Origin: a virus | Direction: 5' to 3' (one strand) | IMG/VR virus record: IMGVR_UViG_3300037041_001843 | Location: 1 to 39,904 of that record | Length of the DNA stretch: 39,904 bases | In this document: piece by piece, positions 29,398 to 37,796 of the stretch | Position numbering within the stretch: position 1 is the stretch's first letter | Layout: every line of letters begins with the position of its first letter | The notes under the pieces: generated by a model | What the model saw: the letters and a program-made list of their open reading frames with translations, nothing else | Told to the model about the DNA's origin: nothing | The model's database searches: none | Translations under genes and position numbers: made by a program

Positions 29398-29579
29398 AAG
29401 TCAAGCAAGAAGAAATCACGACGATGATTCTGCGGGTCTACCGGCTCTGCAGGGCTTTTTCGTGTTTGCCGAAAGACCTTGGCGTTCCCCAGGAGGACGA
29501 AAGGTTATTCTTGTTGGGCTTCGAGATGATTCTGGACCGCGAAGAAAAAGAAAAAGTGAAAACCGATGGGAGTACTTGA
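28984..29579 (+). CDS. tail assembly chaperone, frameshifted form (gpGT-like)
   Basis: Slippage of -1 at A-AAA-AAC (29358-29364) lets ribosomes continue from 29364 in a frame open for 71 codons to TGA 29577-29579, overlapping the tape measure start by 14 bases. The extension reads LDAVLNGLEGVKVKQEEITT and onward, helical and acidic, ending KVKTDGST. There is no independent start with a good ribosome-binding site for this frame, so a programmed shift is the simplest reading. Product length is about 198 residues. Confidence 0.8.
29358..29364 (+). promoter_or_regulatory. -1 ribosomal frameshift site A-AAA-AAC
   Basis: The heptamer follows the X-XXY-YYZ rule and is in phase with CTA AAA AAC of the chaperone frame. 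It lies 11 codons before the zero-frame stop. A stimulatory downstream structure is not obvious by eye. Confidence 0.75.
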
Positions 29580-30855
29580 CGTATTGGAGGTCGTGCTGAA
29601 CGTAGTCGCAGACCGAGCCATCGCCACCCTGAACGCGTTTTCCAAGCAGGTTGAAGTGGGCGGCGCTGCGTTCGACAAGTTCGCGAAGAACGTGACGGTG
29701 CAGTCGCAGCTCGCATCAATGGCTTTCCTTAAAGGTTTTCAACTCGTTAGCGATTGGTTGTATGGAGTAAGCCCGACTTTCAAGAGCTTCTTTGACGTGA
29801 TAAATGTCTCTTTCACGGATTTGGGCGAAACTATCTCATCCGACCTCGAACCTGCTTTCAGCTTGATTGCTGAAACCATCCAAGGGCTCGTCGACGCTTA
29901 CAACAACCTCGACCCGAGCATCCGCACCGTCTTGTCTGCAATCATCGGCCTGGCGGCTGCGTTGGGCTTGGTGAGTGCGGCGTTTACGCTTTTGGCGCCG
30001 ATTATGACTTCTGCTATGGGCATCCTCGGCTTATTCGCACCAATAGTTGAGGTCGTTGGCGTCCTCATGTCGCTGTTGGCAGTCGGGTTAGGCACTACCT
30101 TGTTGGGTGCTTTCGTTGCAGTCGCAGCGGCCCTCGCGGTGCTTTGGCTCGCTTGGCAAACGAACTTCGGGAATATCCAGGGCTTTGTGACTGACGTGAT
30201 TAAGATTCTCGGCGACTTGTTCGACGGCCTTGTTACTACTGTCCGGGGAGTGTTTGACGTAATCATCGGGATATTCACGTTGAGTCCGGATAAGATTATG
30301 GCGGGCGTGGACGAAATCATCTCTGGACTCGCCGGGATTGGCACGGCTTGCGCGGACTTGATTGTGCGCATCGCGCAATTCGGTTTAGACCTCTTGGCGG
30401 GGTTCGCGGGAATCTTTTCGAGCATAATTACTTCTGCTTGGAACTTTGGGACGGGCTTGGTGACGAGCATTGTCGATGGAATTAATTCGGTCGCTTCTCA
30501 AATCGGCTCGGCTATTTGGAACGCCATACCCTCCGAAATCCGGGGGCTCTTGCAGAGCGGTATGGGAATCGCTTCGGGAGTCGCTTCTGGAATAGGCGGC
30601 CTCTTGCACTTGGCGGGTGGTGGCATTGTAACCTCGCCAACTTTGGCGTTGATTGGCGAGAGCGGCCCGGAGGCAGTTGTGCCTTTGTCCGGCGGCAACG
30701 CAGGAGTCGGCGGCGGAGTGACCGTGCAGAACCTGAATATTTACAACCCGCAGATGCGGAATGACATGGAGATTAGTGACCAAGTGCGAAAGATAGTCCA
30801 AGAACTGCACCTACAAACGAGCGCAGCTTCCGGGGCTTTCGGGACGATGAGGTAA
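29566..30855 (+). CDS. tape measure protein (429 aa)
   Basis: Long hydrophobic and amphipathic helices dominate (e.g. VLSAIIGLAAALGLVSAAFT and GAFVAVAAALAVLWLAW). The C-terminus holds the common phage tape-measure signature 'GGGIVTSPTLALIGESGPEA' followed by VVPL. Tape measures set tail length; 429 residues at about 1.5 angstrom each predicts a short tail of roughly 65 nm. ATG 29566 overlaps the frameshift extension. Confidence 0.88.
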   Translation: MGVLDVLEVVLNVVADRAIATLNAFSKQVEVGGAAFDKFAKNVTVQSQLASMAFLKGFQLVSDWLYGVSPTFKSFFDVINVSFTDLGETISSDLEPAFSLIAETIQGLVDAYNNLDPSIRTVLSAIIGLAAALGLVSAAFTLLAPIMTSAMGILGLFAPIVEVVGVLMSLLAVGLGTTLLGAFVAVAAALAVLWLAWQTNFGNIQGFVTDVIKILGDLFDGLVTTVRGVFDVIIGIFTLSPDKIMAGVDEIISGLAGIGTACADLIVRIAQFGLDLLAGFAGIFSSIITSAWNFGTGLVTSIVDGINSVASQIGSAIWNAIPSEIRGLLQSGMGIASGVASGIGGLLHLAGGGIVTSPTLALIGESGPEAVVPLSGGNAGVGGGVTVQNLNIYNPQMRNDMEISDQVRKIVQELHLQTSAASGAFGTMR

Positions 30856-30856
30856 C

Positions 30857-31303
30857 ATGACTGACGGCAGTTTGGCGAACACAGTAATCACGATTAGCAA
30901 CGGCACGTACAGCGTTTCCCTTGGCTTGGGGCAGACTATTGGGCGAGTGTCGCAGCAGAGCAAGAAGCAGTTGTATGAGCAGGGCAAGCCGCAGACGAAA
31001 AGCAATTGGGGCAACGCACCCGTCGTGAAGCAAAACGACTTCTTGCTTGTTTCCACGAACTTTACCCTCATCGGTTTCATCGTTGACGAGCCTTCTAAGT
31101 CCGCGAGGACGAAGGCGTATCAGCTTGAGCAAATCTTCCGAGCGGGAGGGAACTTCAACTTTACTTGGAGCAACTCGCCAAGAAGCTCATCTGGGCCGAC
31201 TACTTACTCTGTAAATGTCAAGGAGTGGCTGTTTGAAGAGATGGCTGGCACGACTGAGATGTATAGGGTGACGATGACGCTCTCGGAGGGAACTCAAAGA
31301 TGA
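30857..31303 (+). CDS. distal tail-like protein (148 aa)
   Basis: A small strand-rich protein starts 1 base after the tape measure stop, where distal tail or base-hub adaptors usually lie. It has 'TYSVSLGLGQTIGRVSQQSK' and 'YSVNVKEWLFEEMAGTTEMY' followed by RVTMTL, consistent with a beta sandwich of the tail-tip ring. There is no specific motif; the assignment rests on order and composition. Confidence 0.6.
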   Translation: MTDGSLANTVITISNGTYSVSLGLGQTIGRVSQQSKKQLYEQGKPQTKSNWGNAPVVKQNDFLLVSTNFTLIGFIVDEPSKSARTKAYQLEQIFRAGGNFNFTWSNSPRSSSGPTTYSVNVKEWLFEEMAGTTEMYRVTMTLSEGTQR

Positions 31304-34170
31304 GCGAGTCGTATGAAATCACGCTCTCGGAATTAATCACCGCTTCGGACTTCTCGTTCTCAAAAAAAGGCGCGGTGAATTACCTCGAAGTATTGGAGAC
31401 GTTGACGCCCAGCGACGGCCCTGCTGGCATGTTCTCGAACTACGATTACAAGGTCACTTGCAACGGGGTTGAGTACGAGCTTTCCTCAATCTCAATCACG
31501 GAAACTGCAAGCAGCTTGAACGTGTTCTCTGCCGAGATTTATGGTGTGCAGCAGAGCGATTCGAATATTGCGGAGGATAAGATATTCCGCGTTTTCATCG
31601 GCTCGACTTGCATCTTCAAAGGCACCATCACAAACTCTATTACGTCAACTGATGGGTACGCTACTCTTACGGGCAACGACCAGGCGATTAAGCTCAAGCG
31701 CAAAAGCACGGCGAGCATGGGCGGGAGAATCCAGTACACGAACACGGCAGTCAACACCATCGTCACCGCGATTTGCTCGGGCGCAATCAACGTGGGGACG
31801 AACACTGATACGAGCCTCTTAACTACGCGCGGCGAGTACGACAAGCGATTGGCTTGGCTCGCGGAAATAGCGCGGCAAGAAGGATTGGATTGGTGGGTGG
31901 ACCAGGACGGCGGGGATAATGACCAGTTCAACTTTGGCACTCGCGGAAGCCCAACGAGCACGGTCACGCTCTCAACTTATGGGGATGCTTGCAACTGCAA
32001 TATTGCGGACCGTAACCGGGACACGGAGCATATTTACAATTCAGTTTACGTCTTGGGTTATGGGGATGGAGTGAATCAAATTGTGGGCCACGCGGCGGCT
32101 TTCACCACGAACATCACCCTCGTCAACGGTGCAATCAGCAAGAGCGCGACTACAATCGTCGTCGACTCTACTGCGCTGTTTCCTGCGAGCGGGACCTTGC
32201 TGATTGGCGCAGAGAAGATTACTTACTCCGGGAAAACGGGCACGAGCTTCACCGGCTGCACTCGGGCAACTTCCTCAACGACGGCTACTGCGCACTTTGA
32301 CAATCAGCTCGTCTTCGATGCAACTTACTCTGAAAGCAGCCCGCAGACGGGTAGCAGCATCGACGTTTACGGGTTGATAGAAGAGCCATTCAACGACAAG
32401 GCAATTATCGCGGGAGTGACGGATTCTTCGGACGCGAATTATTACCCGGAGGCGACTGCACAAAAGATTGCCGAGCAACTGCTTTTGAAGTACTACTTGC
32501 CGAGCGAAATAATCCAGTTCACTTATTATGACACTCGCAGGAATCTCCCGGCGATTGGGGACGTCGTGACTCTCAACGATGTGGAAACCGGGTTGTCTTC
32601 CACCCAGTTCCGCGTCGTGAAAAAAGAGAGGATGATTGACGCCTTCAACTATCAGGACGATTACCTCATTACGATTGCGAACATTCCGCCAAACTTGTAC
32701 GAGGACTTGCAGAAGTCAAGCAAGTCCAGCTCGCAAAGTTTGCAGTACGGCCAAGGGGCTACGAATATTTATTGCGTGAACAACTCGGAGAACTGCGACT
32801 CGACGCACCCGATGTACTTGCGGTTTTACTTGCCTTCCGAGGCGGTTGCAGTAAACCGTTTGAAGCTCAACTTCAAGATGAAGAACTTCCGAGCTGATAG
32901 CAAGTCCGTGAACGTGGCTCCAAAGTTTTCGCAGTCAAGCGGGATGGTGATGGCTGGCGGCTTGGCTTGGCAGTGGGGTGGAACGAGCACTTCCCGGTCT
33001 TACCTTACTTTTTCCGGGTCGTTGACTTCACACTCTGATGTTTGGAAGGGCTCGAACGCGTCGACTGTGGACGAGGTCGTGTGCGGTTCTGGGATTACTT
33101 TAAACGACGACGTAATCGAGGTCGCAGGTAGCTTGGATAATTATGGCGGTGGAACTGCCGTGGTGTTGCCTTCTACTACTGCCGGGGCTTCTAATCACTC
33201 TCACTCGCAGAGTTCGCACGACCACGGCATCGCAGCGGATTTGTCTGCTCCATATCAACATGCTCATGGTTATGCTACGACAGGAATGACTGCTGGTGTG
33301 TACACTGGCGACGCAGGAGCGCACAACGGGCACATTGCATCATATTGGGCTCCTTACTCTTTGTTCGGTTCTTCAAACGGGAACGCAAGCAAAGCATCTG
33401 TAATAGAAGCAACTGGCGTGACTACTGGCAACGACTTCGTCACTTCCACGAACCTCGCAAGAGCAAGCAACGTCGTCCCTGGCGCGGATACGTGGACGGG
33501 GGTTACTTTGAACTTGCCTGCACAGGACGCTTCTTGGGGCTATCCTTGGGCGGCTACTGCGTACGCTTACAACCTTGCAGGGACTTTTGACCGGATTAAG
33601 ATAAACGCGGTTTTCTACAACGGCTTCAACCGCTCGGGGACGGTCACGCTTAGAATACAAAAGTCGACAGACATGGTCACTTGGGCGACTGTGACTGATG
33701 GGGATATTTCTGGAAACGTGGCAATCACTTATTCGCCGTACAGCCAGCACAATATCGAGATGAACATACTCACCGACTACAGGGGGTATTACTTCCGCAT
33801 CGCGATATTGACTTCCGGAGAGCTGAACGTGAACCAGACTGCGGACCCGGACTTGTCTTACCTTTACATCAACGTAGCGACGTACATTTCGACGCTTGAA
33901 TCCCTCGTGTACGGGATTTATGAGAACTCTGGCGCTCCGGACAACTTCACTCCTCCTGGCACGGTGACGGTGTCGACGGGCATCGAGGGTTCGGAAGCTG
34001 CTGTCGCAACTTACTCTGCGGACCAAGCGAATGTTGATTTGACGTCTATGATTAACTGGGTGCCTGACAACTGGTATGTCGTCAAGTTCGACCCCGCAGC
34101 GTCAACGTACGGCGGGCGCATGAGGATAGAAGCGAATTTGTACGTCCAAATATTCATCCAAAGCAAGTGA
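31300..34170 (+). CDS. tail hub / tail-tip protein with His-rich fibre section (956 aa)
   Basis: Residues ~1-260 have hub-like features of the gp27/late-control-D kind ('TGNDQAIKLKRKSTASMGG', 'RLAWLAEIARQEGLDWWVDQ'). Around 275-345 a small inserted domain ('TTIVVDSTALFPASGTLLIG', 'AEKITYSGKTGTSFTGCTRA') looks like a common phage tail add-on. From ~630 a His-rich stretch (NHSHSQSSHDHG, YQHAHG, AGAHNGH) suggests metal-binding HxH needles as in trimeric fibre tips. The C-terminal ~250 residues are a beta domain. ATG 31300 overlaps the upstream stop. Confidence 0.72.
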   Translation: MSESYEITLSELITASDFSFSKKGAVNYLEVLETLTPSDGPAGMFSNYDYKVTCNGVEYELSSISITETASSLNVFSAEIYGVQQSDSNIAEDKIFRVFIGSTCIFKGTITNSITSTDGYATLTGNDQAIKLKRKSTASMGGRIQYTNTAVNTIVTAICSGAINVGTNTDTSLLTTRGEYDKRLAWLAEIARQEGLDWWVDQDGGDNDQFNFGTRGSPTSTVTLSTYGDACNCNIADRNRDTEHIYNSVYVLGYGDGVNQIVGHAAAFTTNITLVNGAISKSATTIVVDSTALFPASGTLLIGAEKITYSGKTGTSFTGCTRATSSTTATAHFDNQLVFDATYSESSPQTGSSIDVYGLIEEPFNDKAIIAGVTDSSDANYYPEATAQKIAEQLLLKYYLPSEIIQFTYYDTRRNLPAIGDVVTLNDVETGLSSTQFRVVKKERMIDAFNYQDDYLITIANIPPNLYEDLQKSSKSSSQSLQYGQGATNIYCVNNSENCDSTHPMYLRFYLPSEAVAVNRLKLNFKMKNFRADSKSVNVAPKFSQSSGMVMAGGLAWQWGGTSTSRSYLTFSGSLTSHSDVWKGSNASTVDEVVCGSGITLNDDVIEVAGSLDNYGGGTAVVLPSTTAGASNHSHSQSSHDHGIAADLSAPYQHAHGYATTGMTAGVYTGDAGAHNGHIASYWAPYSLFGSSNGNASKASVIEATGVTTGNDFVTSTNLARASNVVPGADTWTGVTLNLPAQDASWGYPWAATAYAYNLAGTFDRIKINAVFYNGFNRSGTVTLRIQKSTDMVTWATVTDGDISGNVAITYSPYSQHNIEMNILTDYRGYYFRIAILTSGELNVNQTADPDLSYLYINVATYISTLESLVYGIYENSGAPDNFTPPGTVTVSTGIEGSEAAVATYSADQANVDLTSMINWVPDNWYVVKFDPAASTYGGRMRIEANLYVQIFIQSK

Positions 34171-34175
34171 TTCTG

Positions 34176-34409
34176 ATGGTTACTGTGGTTATGAAGAAAA
34201 AGGAACTCGGCGTCTTGCAGCCTGCGAGCAACGAGGCGTCTGAGGTTGTTGAAAAAAAAGTCTTGAAGTACTCGCTCAGGGTGGATAAGAAATCCAAGAC
34301 GTCGAAGGATATTGCATTCATCAAGGAAGTAAAGAATCCGGCCCCGGTTAAACTCGAAGGGAAGAAGCGAAAGATGATGCCGACAGATTTCGATTACAGT
34401 GAAGCGTAA
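34176..34409 (+). CDS. small basic protein (77 aa)
   Basis: A Lys-rich protein (MVTVVMKKKELGVLQPASNE ... KKRKMMPTDFDYSEA) with no recognised domain. ATG 34176, or GTG 34167 which makes a GTGA overlap with the hub stop, or ATG 34191, are possible starts. It may be a tail accessory; the family is unknown. Confidence 0.55.
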   Translation: MVTVVMKKKELGVLQPASNEASEVVEKKVLKYSLRVDKKSKTSKDIAFIKEVKNPAPVKLEGKKRKMMPTDFDYSEA

Positions 34410-34410
34410 G

Positions 34411-34419
34411 GTTTTATTT
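34411..34419 (+). promoter_or_regulatory. TATA-like box before peptidase gene
   Basis: GTTTTATTT is centred 25 bases before ATG 34440, and no ribosome-binding site precedes that ATG. This is the arrangement of an archaeal leaderless transcript and could separate timing of the lysis genes from the tail genes. Confidence 0.4.
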
Positions 34420-34439
34420 GAGACTTGGTTGTTTGATGT

Positions 34440-35450
34440 ATGGACTACGCCGTAAAGTTGTCAGAGGTTGCAAGCTCGTTGTCTGCGCCCGTGCTTTCGG
34501 CGTGGCGTTCCATACGCCAACAGGACTTGGTGGACCGCCTGCAGACGCTCAACGATGGGCTCTCTGGACGGGTTTTCAAACTGCAAGCTGATTTGAACCT
34601 CGTCAGCAAGGACAAGACGACTATCTTGGGCGAGATGAATGATTTGAAGGCCGAGATGGACGTCGCGTATTGCGACCTCCGGACGGCGAACAACAAAGTC
34701 GATTCTTTGGAAACTGAACTCAGGGCTGCCGTGGGAACTACTGGACCGCGGCCTCTTTTTTTGAATTCGCCTGGCGTTGGCAGGACTTATGCTTTTGGCT
34801 TCACGAGCCCGGACGATGGGCAGTTTTATGTTTACAAGGACCAGAGGGACGTGTACGCTCCAACCAAAGACATGATTGAGTGGGCGAAGGATAAGAAGAA
34901 TCTCTGCAAGTACGACAAGATTATGGCCGTGTGGCGGTATGGCAAGCCTGGGACTCCTTACGCTGCGGACAAGGGCGACAACTGCCAACTGCCGATTCAA
35001 ACTAACGCCAGGGAGAAAGGCGATTGCGAGGACACGGCCAAGAGGCAATCGACGCTCGCGCACTTGATTGGCTTGAGCGACAATGATTACTTCGACTTCG
35101 TCGGCCCGACGAGTTTCGGTTATCACTCGTTTAACGCCGTCCAGATCTCGGACGCGGACTTCCTCGAAGCGGGGATTACGGGCCGGGCGTCTGGTTGGTA
35201 TTTGTGCGAGGCGACTTTGAATTTCTCTCCTACTACTCCGATGCCACTTGTCGGCAGCCAGTACTGGGTTGACAACGGCGCTTTCAATTGGAATCACGTC
35301 GGGTCTATCAAGCCCTCGGAGTTGGCGGCTTTCAACGGCCAGCCACCCGGAGGGTTTGTTTCAAGCGTCTTTAGACGGCGCAAGTTAGAGCACGGGCAGG
35401 AGAAGAAGGATGCGATTAACGAGTATTGGAGGCAATACCATGGACTTTGA
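34440..35450 (+). CDS. transglutaminase-like cysteine peptidase, possible endolysin (336 aa)
   Basis: Residues 28-98 form a coiled coil. The C-terminal part has 'EKGDCEDTAKRQSTLAHLIG' with Cys196, 'GYHSFNAV' with His229, and 'GWYLCEATLN', the order Cys-His-acid expected of transglutaminase-like cysteine peptidases. Archaeal virus endolysins of the pseudomurein endoisopeptidase type (PeiW, PeiP) use this fold, and two small membrane proteins follow, so a lysis role is plausible. A virion-maturation or DNA-entry peptidase is the alternative. The specific substrate cannot be read from sequence. Confidence 0.65.
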   Translation: MDYAVKLSEVASSLSAPVLSAWRSIRQQDLVDRLQTLNDGLSGRVFKLQADLNLVSKDKTTILGEMNDLKAEMDVAYCDLRTANNKVDSLETELRAAVGTTGPRPLFLNSPGVGRTYAFGFTSPDDGQFYVYKDQRDVYAPTKDMIEWAKDKKNLCKYDKIMAVWRYGKPGTPYAADKGDNCQLPIQTNAREKGDCEDTAKRQSTLAHLIGLSDNDYFDFVGPTSFGYHSFNAVQISDADFLEAGITGRASGWYLCEATLNFSPTTPMPLVGSQYWVDNGAFNWNHVGSIKPSELAAFNGQPPGGFVSSVFRRRKLEHGQEKKDAINEYWRQYHGL

Positions 35451-35685
35451 ACCAGTGAAACTGAACGAGAATCAGAAGGTGGTCATCGGCGGCGCTATTC
35501 TCGGCGCGGCCCTGGGAGTCATCCCGCAGTTGTTGCAGACTGATTTGACTGCGAGCGCAATCGTCGACTTGCTGTTGGTCGCTGCTCTGCGGTTCTTCCA
35601 GATAATGGACGCTGAGTGGCGTAAGACCTTGACTGGCGGCGCGAAGAGCAAGGCGCAGCAAAAACCGGGATGGCGCTACTTGTAA
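35440..35685 (+). CDS. small membrane protein, holin-like (81 aa)
   Basis: After MDFEPVKLNENQ come a hydrophobic stretch VVIGGAILGAALGVIPQLLQ and a second, weaker one SAIVDLLLVAALRFFQIM. A charged tail (RKTLTGGAKSKAQQKPGWRY) follows. Two membrane helices with a basic C-terminus fit small holins, and the gene overlaps the cysteine peptidase by 11 bases. No family match is claimed. Confidence 0.6.
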   Translation: MDFEPVKLNENQKVVIGGAILGAALGVIPQLLQTDLTASAIVDLLLVAALRFFQIMDAEWRKTLTGGAKSKAQQKPGWRYL

Positions 35686-36048
35686 ATGGATGCGGGTACG
35701 TCCAGGTGCGGGCCGGAGCCAGAGCCAGCGGTCCGCATCACACTCGCCCAGATTTACAAAGAGATGAAGCACGACTTGTGCGTGCTTAGGTCGGACGTGA
35801 ATGAGATGAAGAATAGTAGTCACGAGACGAGGATGAACGTGCATCACTTGGTGACGGAGCTTGAACGCCGGACGAGTGAAGCGAACGCCAAAGTAGCTGC
35901 GCTCGAGGCGAGGGTAAAAAACTTGGACGAAGAGCACGTCCGGCCTTTGGAGAATCACCGCAACCAGGAATTAGGTGTGGTCGCGGTGATTACTTTCTTC
36001 TTTACCATCATTGGCGCGTGCATCTTCGAGGCTCTTTTCAAAGGGTAG
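35686..36048 (+). CDS. coiled-coil protein with C-terminal TM anchor (120 aa)
   Basis: Residues ~20-90 are a coiled coil (VTELERRTSEANAKVAALEA) and residues ~97-116 a single membrane helix (LGVVAVITFFFTIIGACIF). The layout resembles tail-anchored lysis or XhlA-type hemolysin proteins that pair with holins. The stop is the last of the rightward operon; the final 78 bases overlap the convergent minus-strand nuclease gene. Confidence 0.65.
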   Translation: MDAGTSRCGPEPEPAVRITLAQIYKEMKHDLCVLRSDVNEMKNSSHETRMNVHHLVTELERRTSEANAKVAALEARVKNLDEEHVRPLENHRNQELGVVAVITFFFTIIGACIFEALFKG

Positions 36049-36618
36049 CGGCTTGCAAGCCCGGGCATACCAGTAAAGCATCTCGCTTTTGCAAACGAAC
36101 GTCTCTTTGTGCCGTAGTTCGTTCATCACCATCTGCCCTTCTTTGACGACTTTCGCGTGCTGGACGAACTGTTTTTTCTCGACGCAGCCAAGAAACACGA
36201 CTTCTCTTCCTGACTGGTTTTGTCCTGCTCTTGCGACGAGGTTGAAGCCGAAAACGTAGTAGTCCGCCGGGTGGTTGATTTGCCTGGCGTTCAAGTGGAT
36301 GGTGTCGGAGGGTCGCATGCCGCACCCGCTCCTTTGGGTCTTCAAGCTGTATATCTTGTCAAGGACTTTGAAGTCCCAGTCGTCTGCCTTGCCGTCGACG
36401 CCACCGTACACGAAAGGCACGTGTAGGTGTTCGAGCAGGGCCTTGAAAGCTAATTCGCCCCGGAGTCCTGCGAGCTTGGCGTTCACGCTGCCGTCAAAAA
36501 GGTTCGCTTCGTTGCCTTTGTACTTGGTCCAGAGCTCTGCTCGGGCTCGGCACTCGTCATCTTCCATTTCGAGCAGGGTTACGGACCACCTGCCTGCGTA
36601 CTTGCGGATTTCAGCCAT
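35971..36618 (-). CDS. PD-(D/E)XK nuclease-like protein (215 aa)
   Basis: 'AGLRGELAFKALLEHLHVPF' then 'GKADDWDFKV ... IYSLKTQRSG' gives the D-x(n)-(D/E)-x-K arrangement, with the downstream 'NHPADYYVFGFNLV' strand typical of restriction-like nucleases. ATG 36618 overlaps the upstream stop by 8 bases. The C-terminal ~25 residues overlap the opposing gene end and may be dispensable. A role in DNA processing or host-DNA degradation is inferred. It is the last leftward gene. Confidence 0.6.
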   Translation of the reverse strand: MAEIRKYAGRWSVTLLEMEDDECRARAELWTKYKGNEANLFDGSVNAKLAGLRGELAFKALLEHLHVPFVYGGVDGKADDWDFKVLDKIYSLKTQRSGCGMRPSDTIHLNARQINHPADYYVFGFNLVARAGQNQSGREVVFLGCVEKKQFVQHAKVVKEGQMVMNELRHKETFVCKSEMLYWYARACKPLPFEKSLEDARANDGKEESNHRDHT

Positions 36619-37144
36619 ACATCTTGTCACCCTTCTGCTTCACTTGGGCGAGCCGGGCAGCCGCTTCGTTGTACAGCTCTTCCGGCAGAATCGGCCTTGA
36701 AAACGCTGTGGAAAGGCCGGTTGCCCTGTGCTTCGCCACGCTTTTAGCCCTAAAGAACTCGTCTTTTTCGATGAGGAGCCGAATGGATTCAATGGCTTCC
36801 TCCTTTTGGGCTGCCAGTTTGGGCTGCAAGACTTTGAATGCTTCCGCTTCTTTAGCCCGGTATTCAACAGCCGCTTGCTTGAGCTTGGCCGCGTGCGCTG
36901 CCAACCCTTCTGCTGCTTTCAACTGTTCCTGCGCTTGCGCGGTGCTCGCTGCGGCGATAGCTTGCTTTTCTTCCGCTTCCTGCTCGATTTGGGCGACACT
37001 CGACTGCGCCAAATCAGCTCTTATGAGAGCTTCAAGACGCCTGGGCATCTCTTCCTTGTACCTGTCCTTGAACTCAACCACAACAGATTGTGTCATGTAG
37101 GCAGAAAGAACCGTCTTAGGCTCTTTGGGCTTGGGCTTTGACAT
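36611..37144 (-). CDS. coiled-coil protein with RHH-like N-terminus (177 aa)
   Basis: 'SAYMTQSVVVEFKDRYKEEM' followed by PRRLEALIRADL resembles a ribbon-helix-helix DNA-binding segment (one strand, two helices). Residues ~60-140 are an Ala/Glu/Gln/Lys-rich coiled coil, and the rest is a small helical C-terminus. ATG 37144 follows GAGGT. Upstream lies an AT-rich repeat region that could be its own operator. A regulatory or origin-binding role is inferred. Confidence 0.6.
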   Translation of the reverse strand: MSKPKPKEPKTVLSAYMTQSVVVEFKDRYKEEMPRRLEALIRADLAQSSVAQIEQEAEEKQAIAAASTAQAQEQLKAAEGLAAHAAKLKQAAVEYRAKEAEAFKVLQPKLAAQKEEAIESIRLLIEKDEFFRAKSVAKHRATGLSTAFSRPILPEELYNEAAARLAQVKQKGDKMYG

Positions 37145-37382
37145 ACTGACCGACCTCACTTCCATTAATCGGGTTTTCAAAAAAGAACCCGCCAATGCAA
37201 ATAACTTATAACTTATAAACAATTGTATTAACTTATAACTTAAATGCTACCTTCCCTTCCTTCCCTTTGGAACATTGGAACTACGGTGTGAAATTGGGAA
37301 TACTGGAACACCCACTTTTTGGCTCATTTACGTCGTAGACGAAATGATAGGATGGCACCGTAATCGCAAAAACTTCCAGTAT
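37145..37382. promoter_or_regulatory. AT-rich repeat region, promoter or origin candidate
   Basis: This 238-bp gap holds no convincing gene. Between 37198 and 37243 the motif ACTTATAA (plus-strand sense) occurs three times with a fourth variant ACTTAAAT, arranged around CAATTG. Minus-strand TTTATAAG gives a TATA box about 60 bases before ATG 37144. Further right, TTGGAAC/CTGGAAC words repeat at 37259-37311. It may be a second leftward promoter, a binding array for the adjacent RHH-like protein, or an origin. Confidence 0.45.
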
Positions 37383-37386
37383 TCAA
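37298..37386. repeat. 11-bp inverted repeat GAATACTGGAA / TTCCAGTATTC
   Basis: GAATACTGGAA at about 37299-37309 is repeated inverted as TTCCAGTATTC at about 37374-37384, the latter touching the stop of the nuclease gene at 37383. In RNA they could form a stem enclosing ~65 nt; in DNA they could be paired protein-binding sites. Confidence 0.5.
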
Positions 37387-37796
37387 TCCTCCATCTCCCG
37401 CCCGACCTTTGCGCCTGCTTTGTGCAGGGCTTCCAGGACCGGCACGAAGTTCACGGGCTTGTCGTTGCTCGGGTACGCGATGAACGTCGACAAGCCTGAC
37501 TCTCTTTGGAACACGAGCAAGGGTCGCAAGAGCTTTCGTTTCTGAACGTCGGTCCAAGTGTCGTAATCCGCCTTGCACTGATACCCGATGGTCTGCCCTG
37601 TTTTGTAAGCGAGGCCATCAAGTACGCCCCAAAAGTCGACGGGAAAGGCGATGACGCCCTTCGCCCAGCCCTTGAGTCGCACCGTGCCCCTTGGCGTACA
37701 AACCGCGAGGCCTTTGCGTTCGAGGTTTTCTTGGCAGCGTTTTTCGAACTCCTTGCCGATTTGCTGGCTCGTTTTGGGCATGATTACCTTGGCCAT
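37383..37796 (-). CDS. Holliday-resolvase/VRR-NUC-like nuclease (137 aa)
   Basis: 'SQQIGKEFEKRCQENLERKG' is the opening helix of small archaeal-type resolvase/nuclease folds. 'FPVDFWGVLDG' and 'TIGYQCKADYDTW' give the D...(Q/E)-x-K core; Gln in place of Glu occurs in VRR-NUC and Hjc-like relatives. The length fits Hjc-type enzymes (~130). ATG 37796 overlaps the upstream stop (TGATG). It probably resolves branched DNA before packaging. Confidence 0.65.
   Translation of the reverse strand: MAKVIMPKTSQQIGKEFEKRCQENLERKGLAVCTPRGTVRLKGWAKGVIAFPVDFWGVLDGLAYKTGQTIGYQCKADYDTWTDVQKRKLLRPLLVFQRESGLSTFIAYPSNDKPVNFVPVLEALHKAGAKVGREMED

Noticed and set aside
29398-29565. Separate gene after the tail chaperone
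   Set aside because: The -1 frame has no ribosome-binding site and only a mid-frame ATG; the in-phase slippery heptamer explains it better.
29898-30470. 190-codon minus-strand frame in the tape measure gene
   Set aside because: It mirrors a strongly supported tape measure frame, has Pro/Thr/Ala-rich arbitrary composition and no ribosome-binding site.
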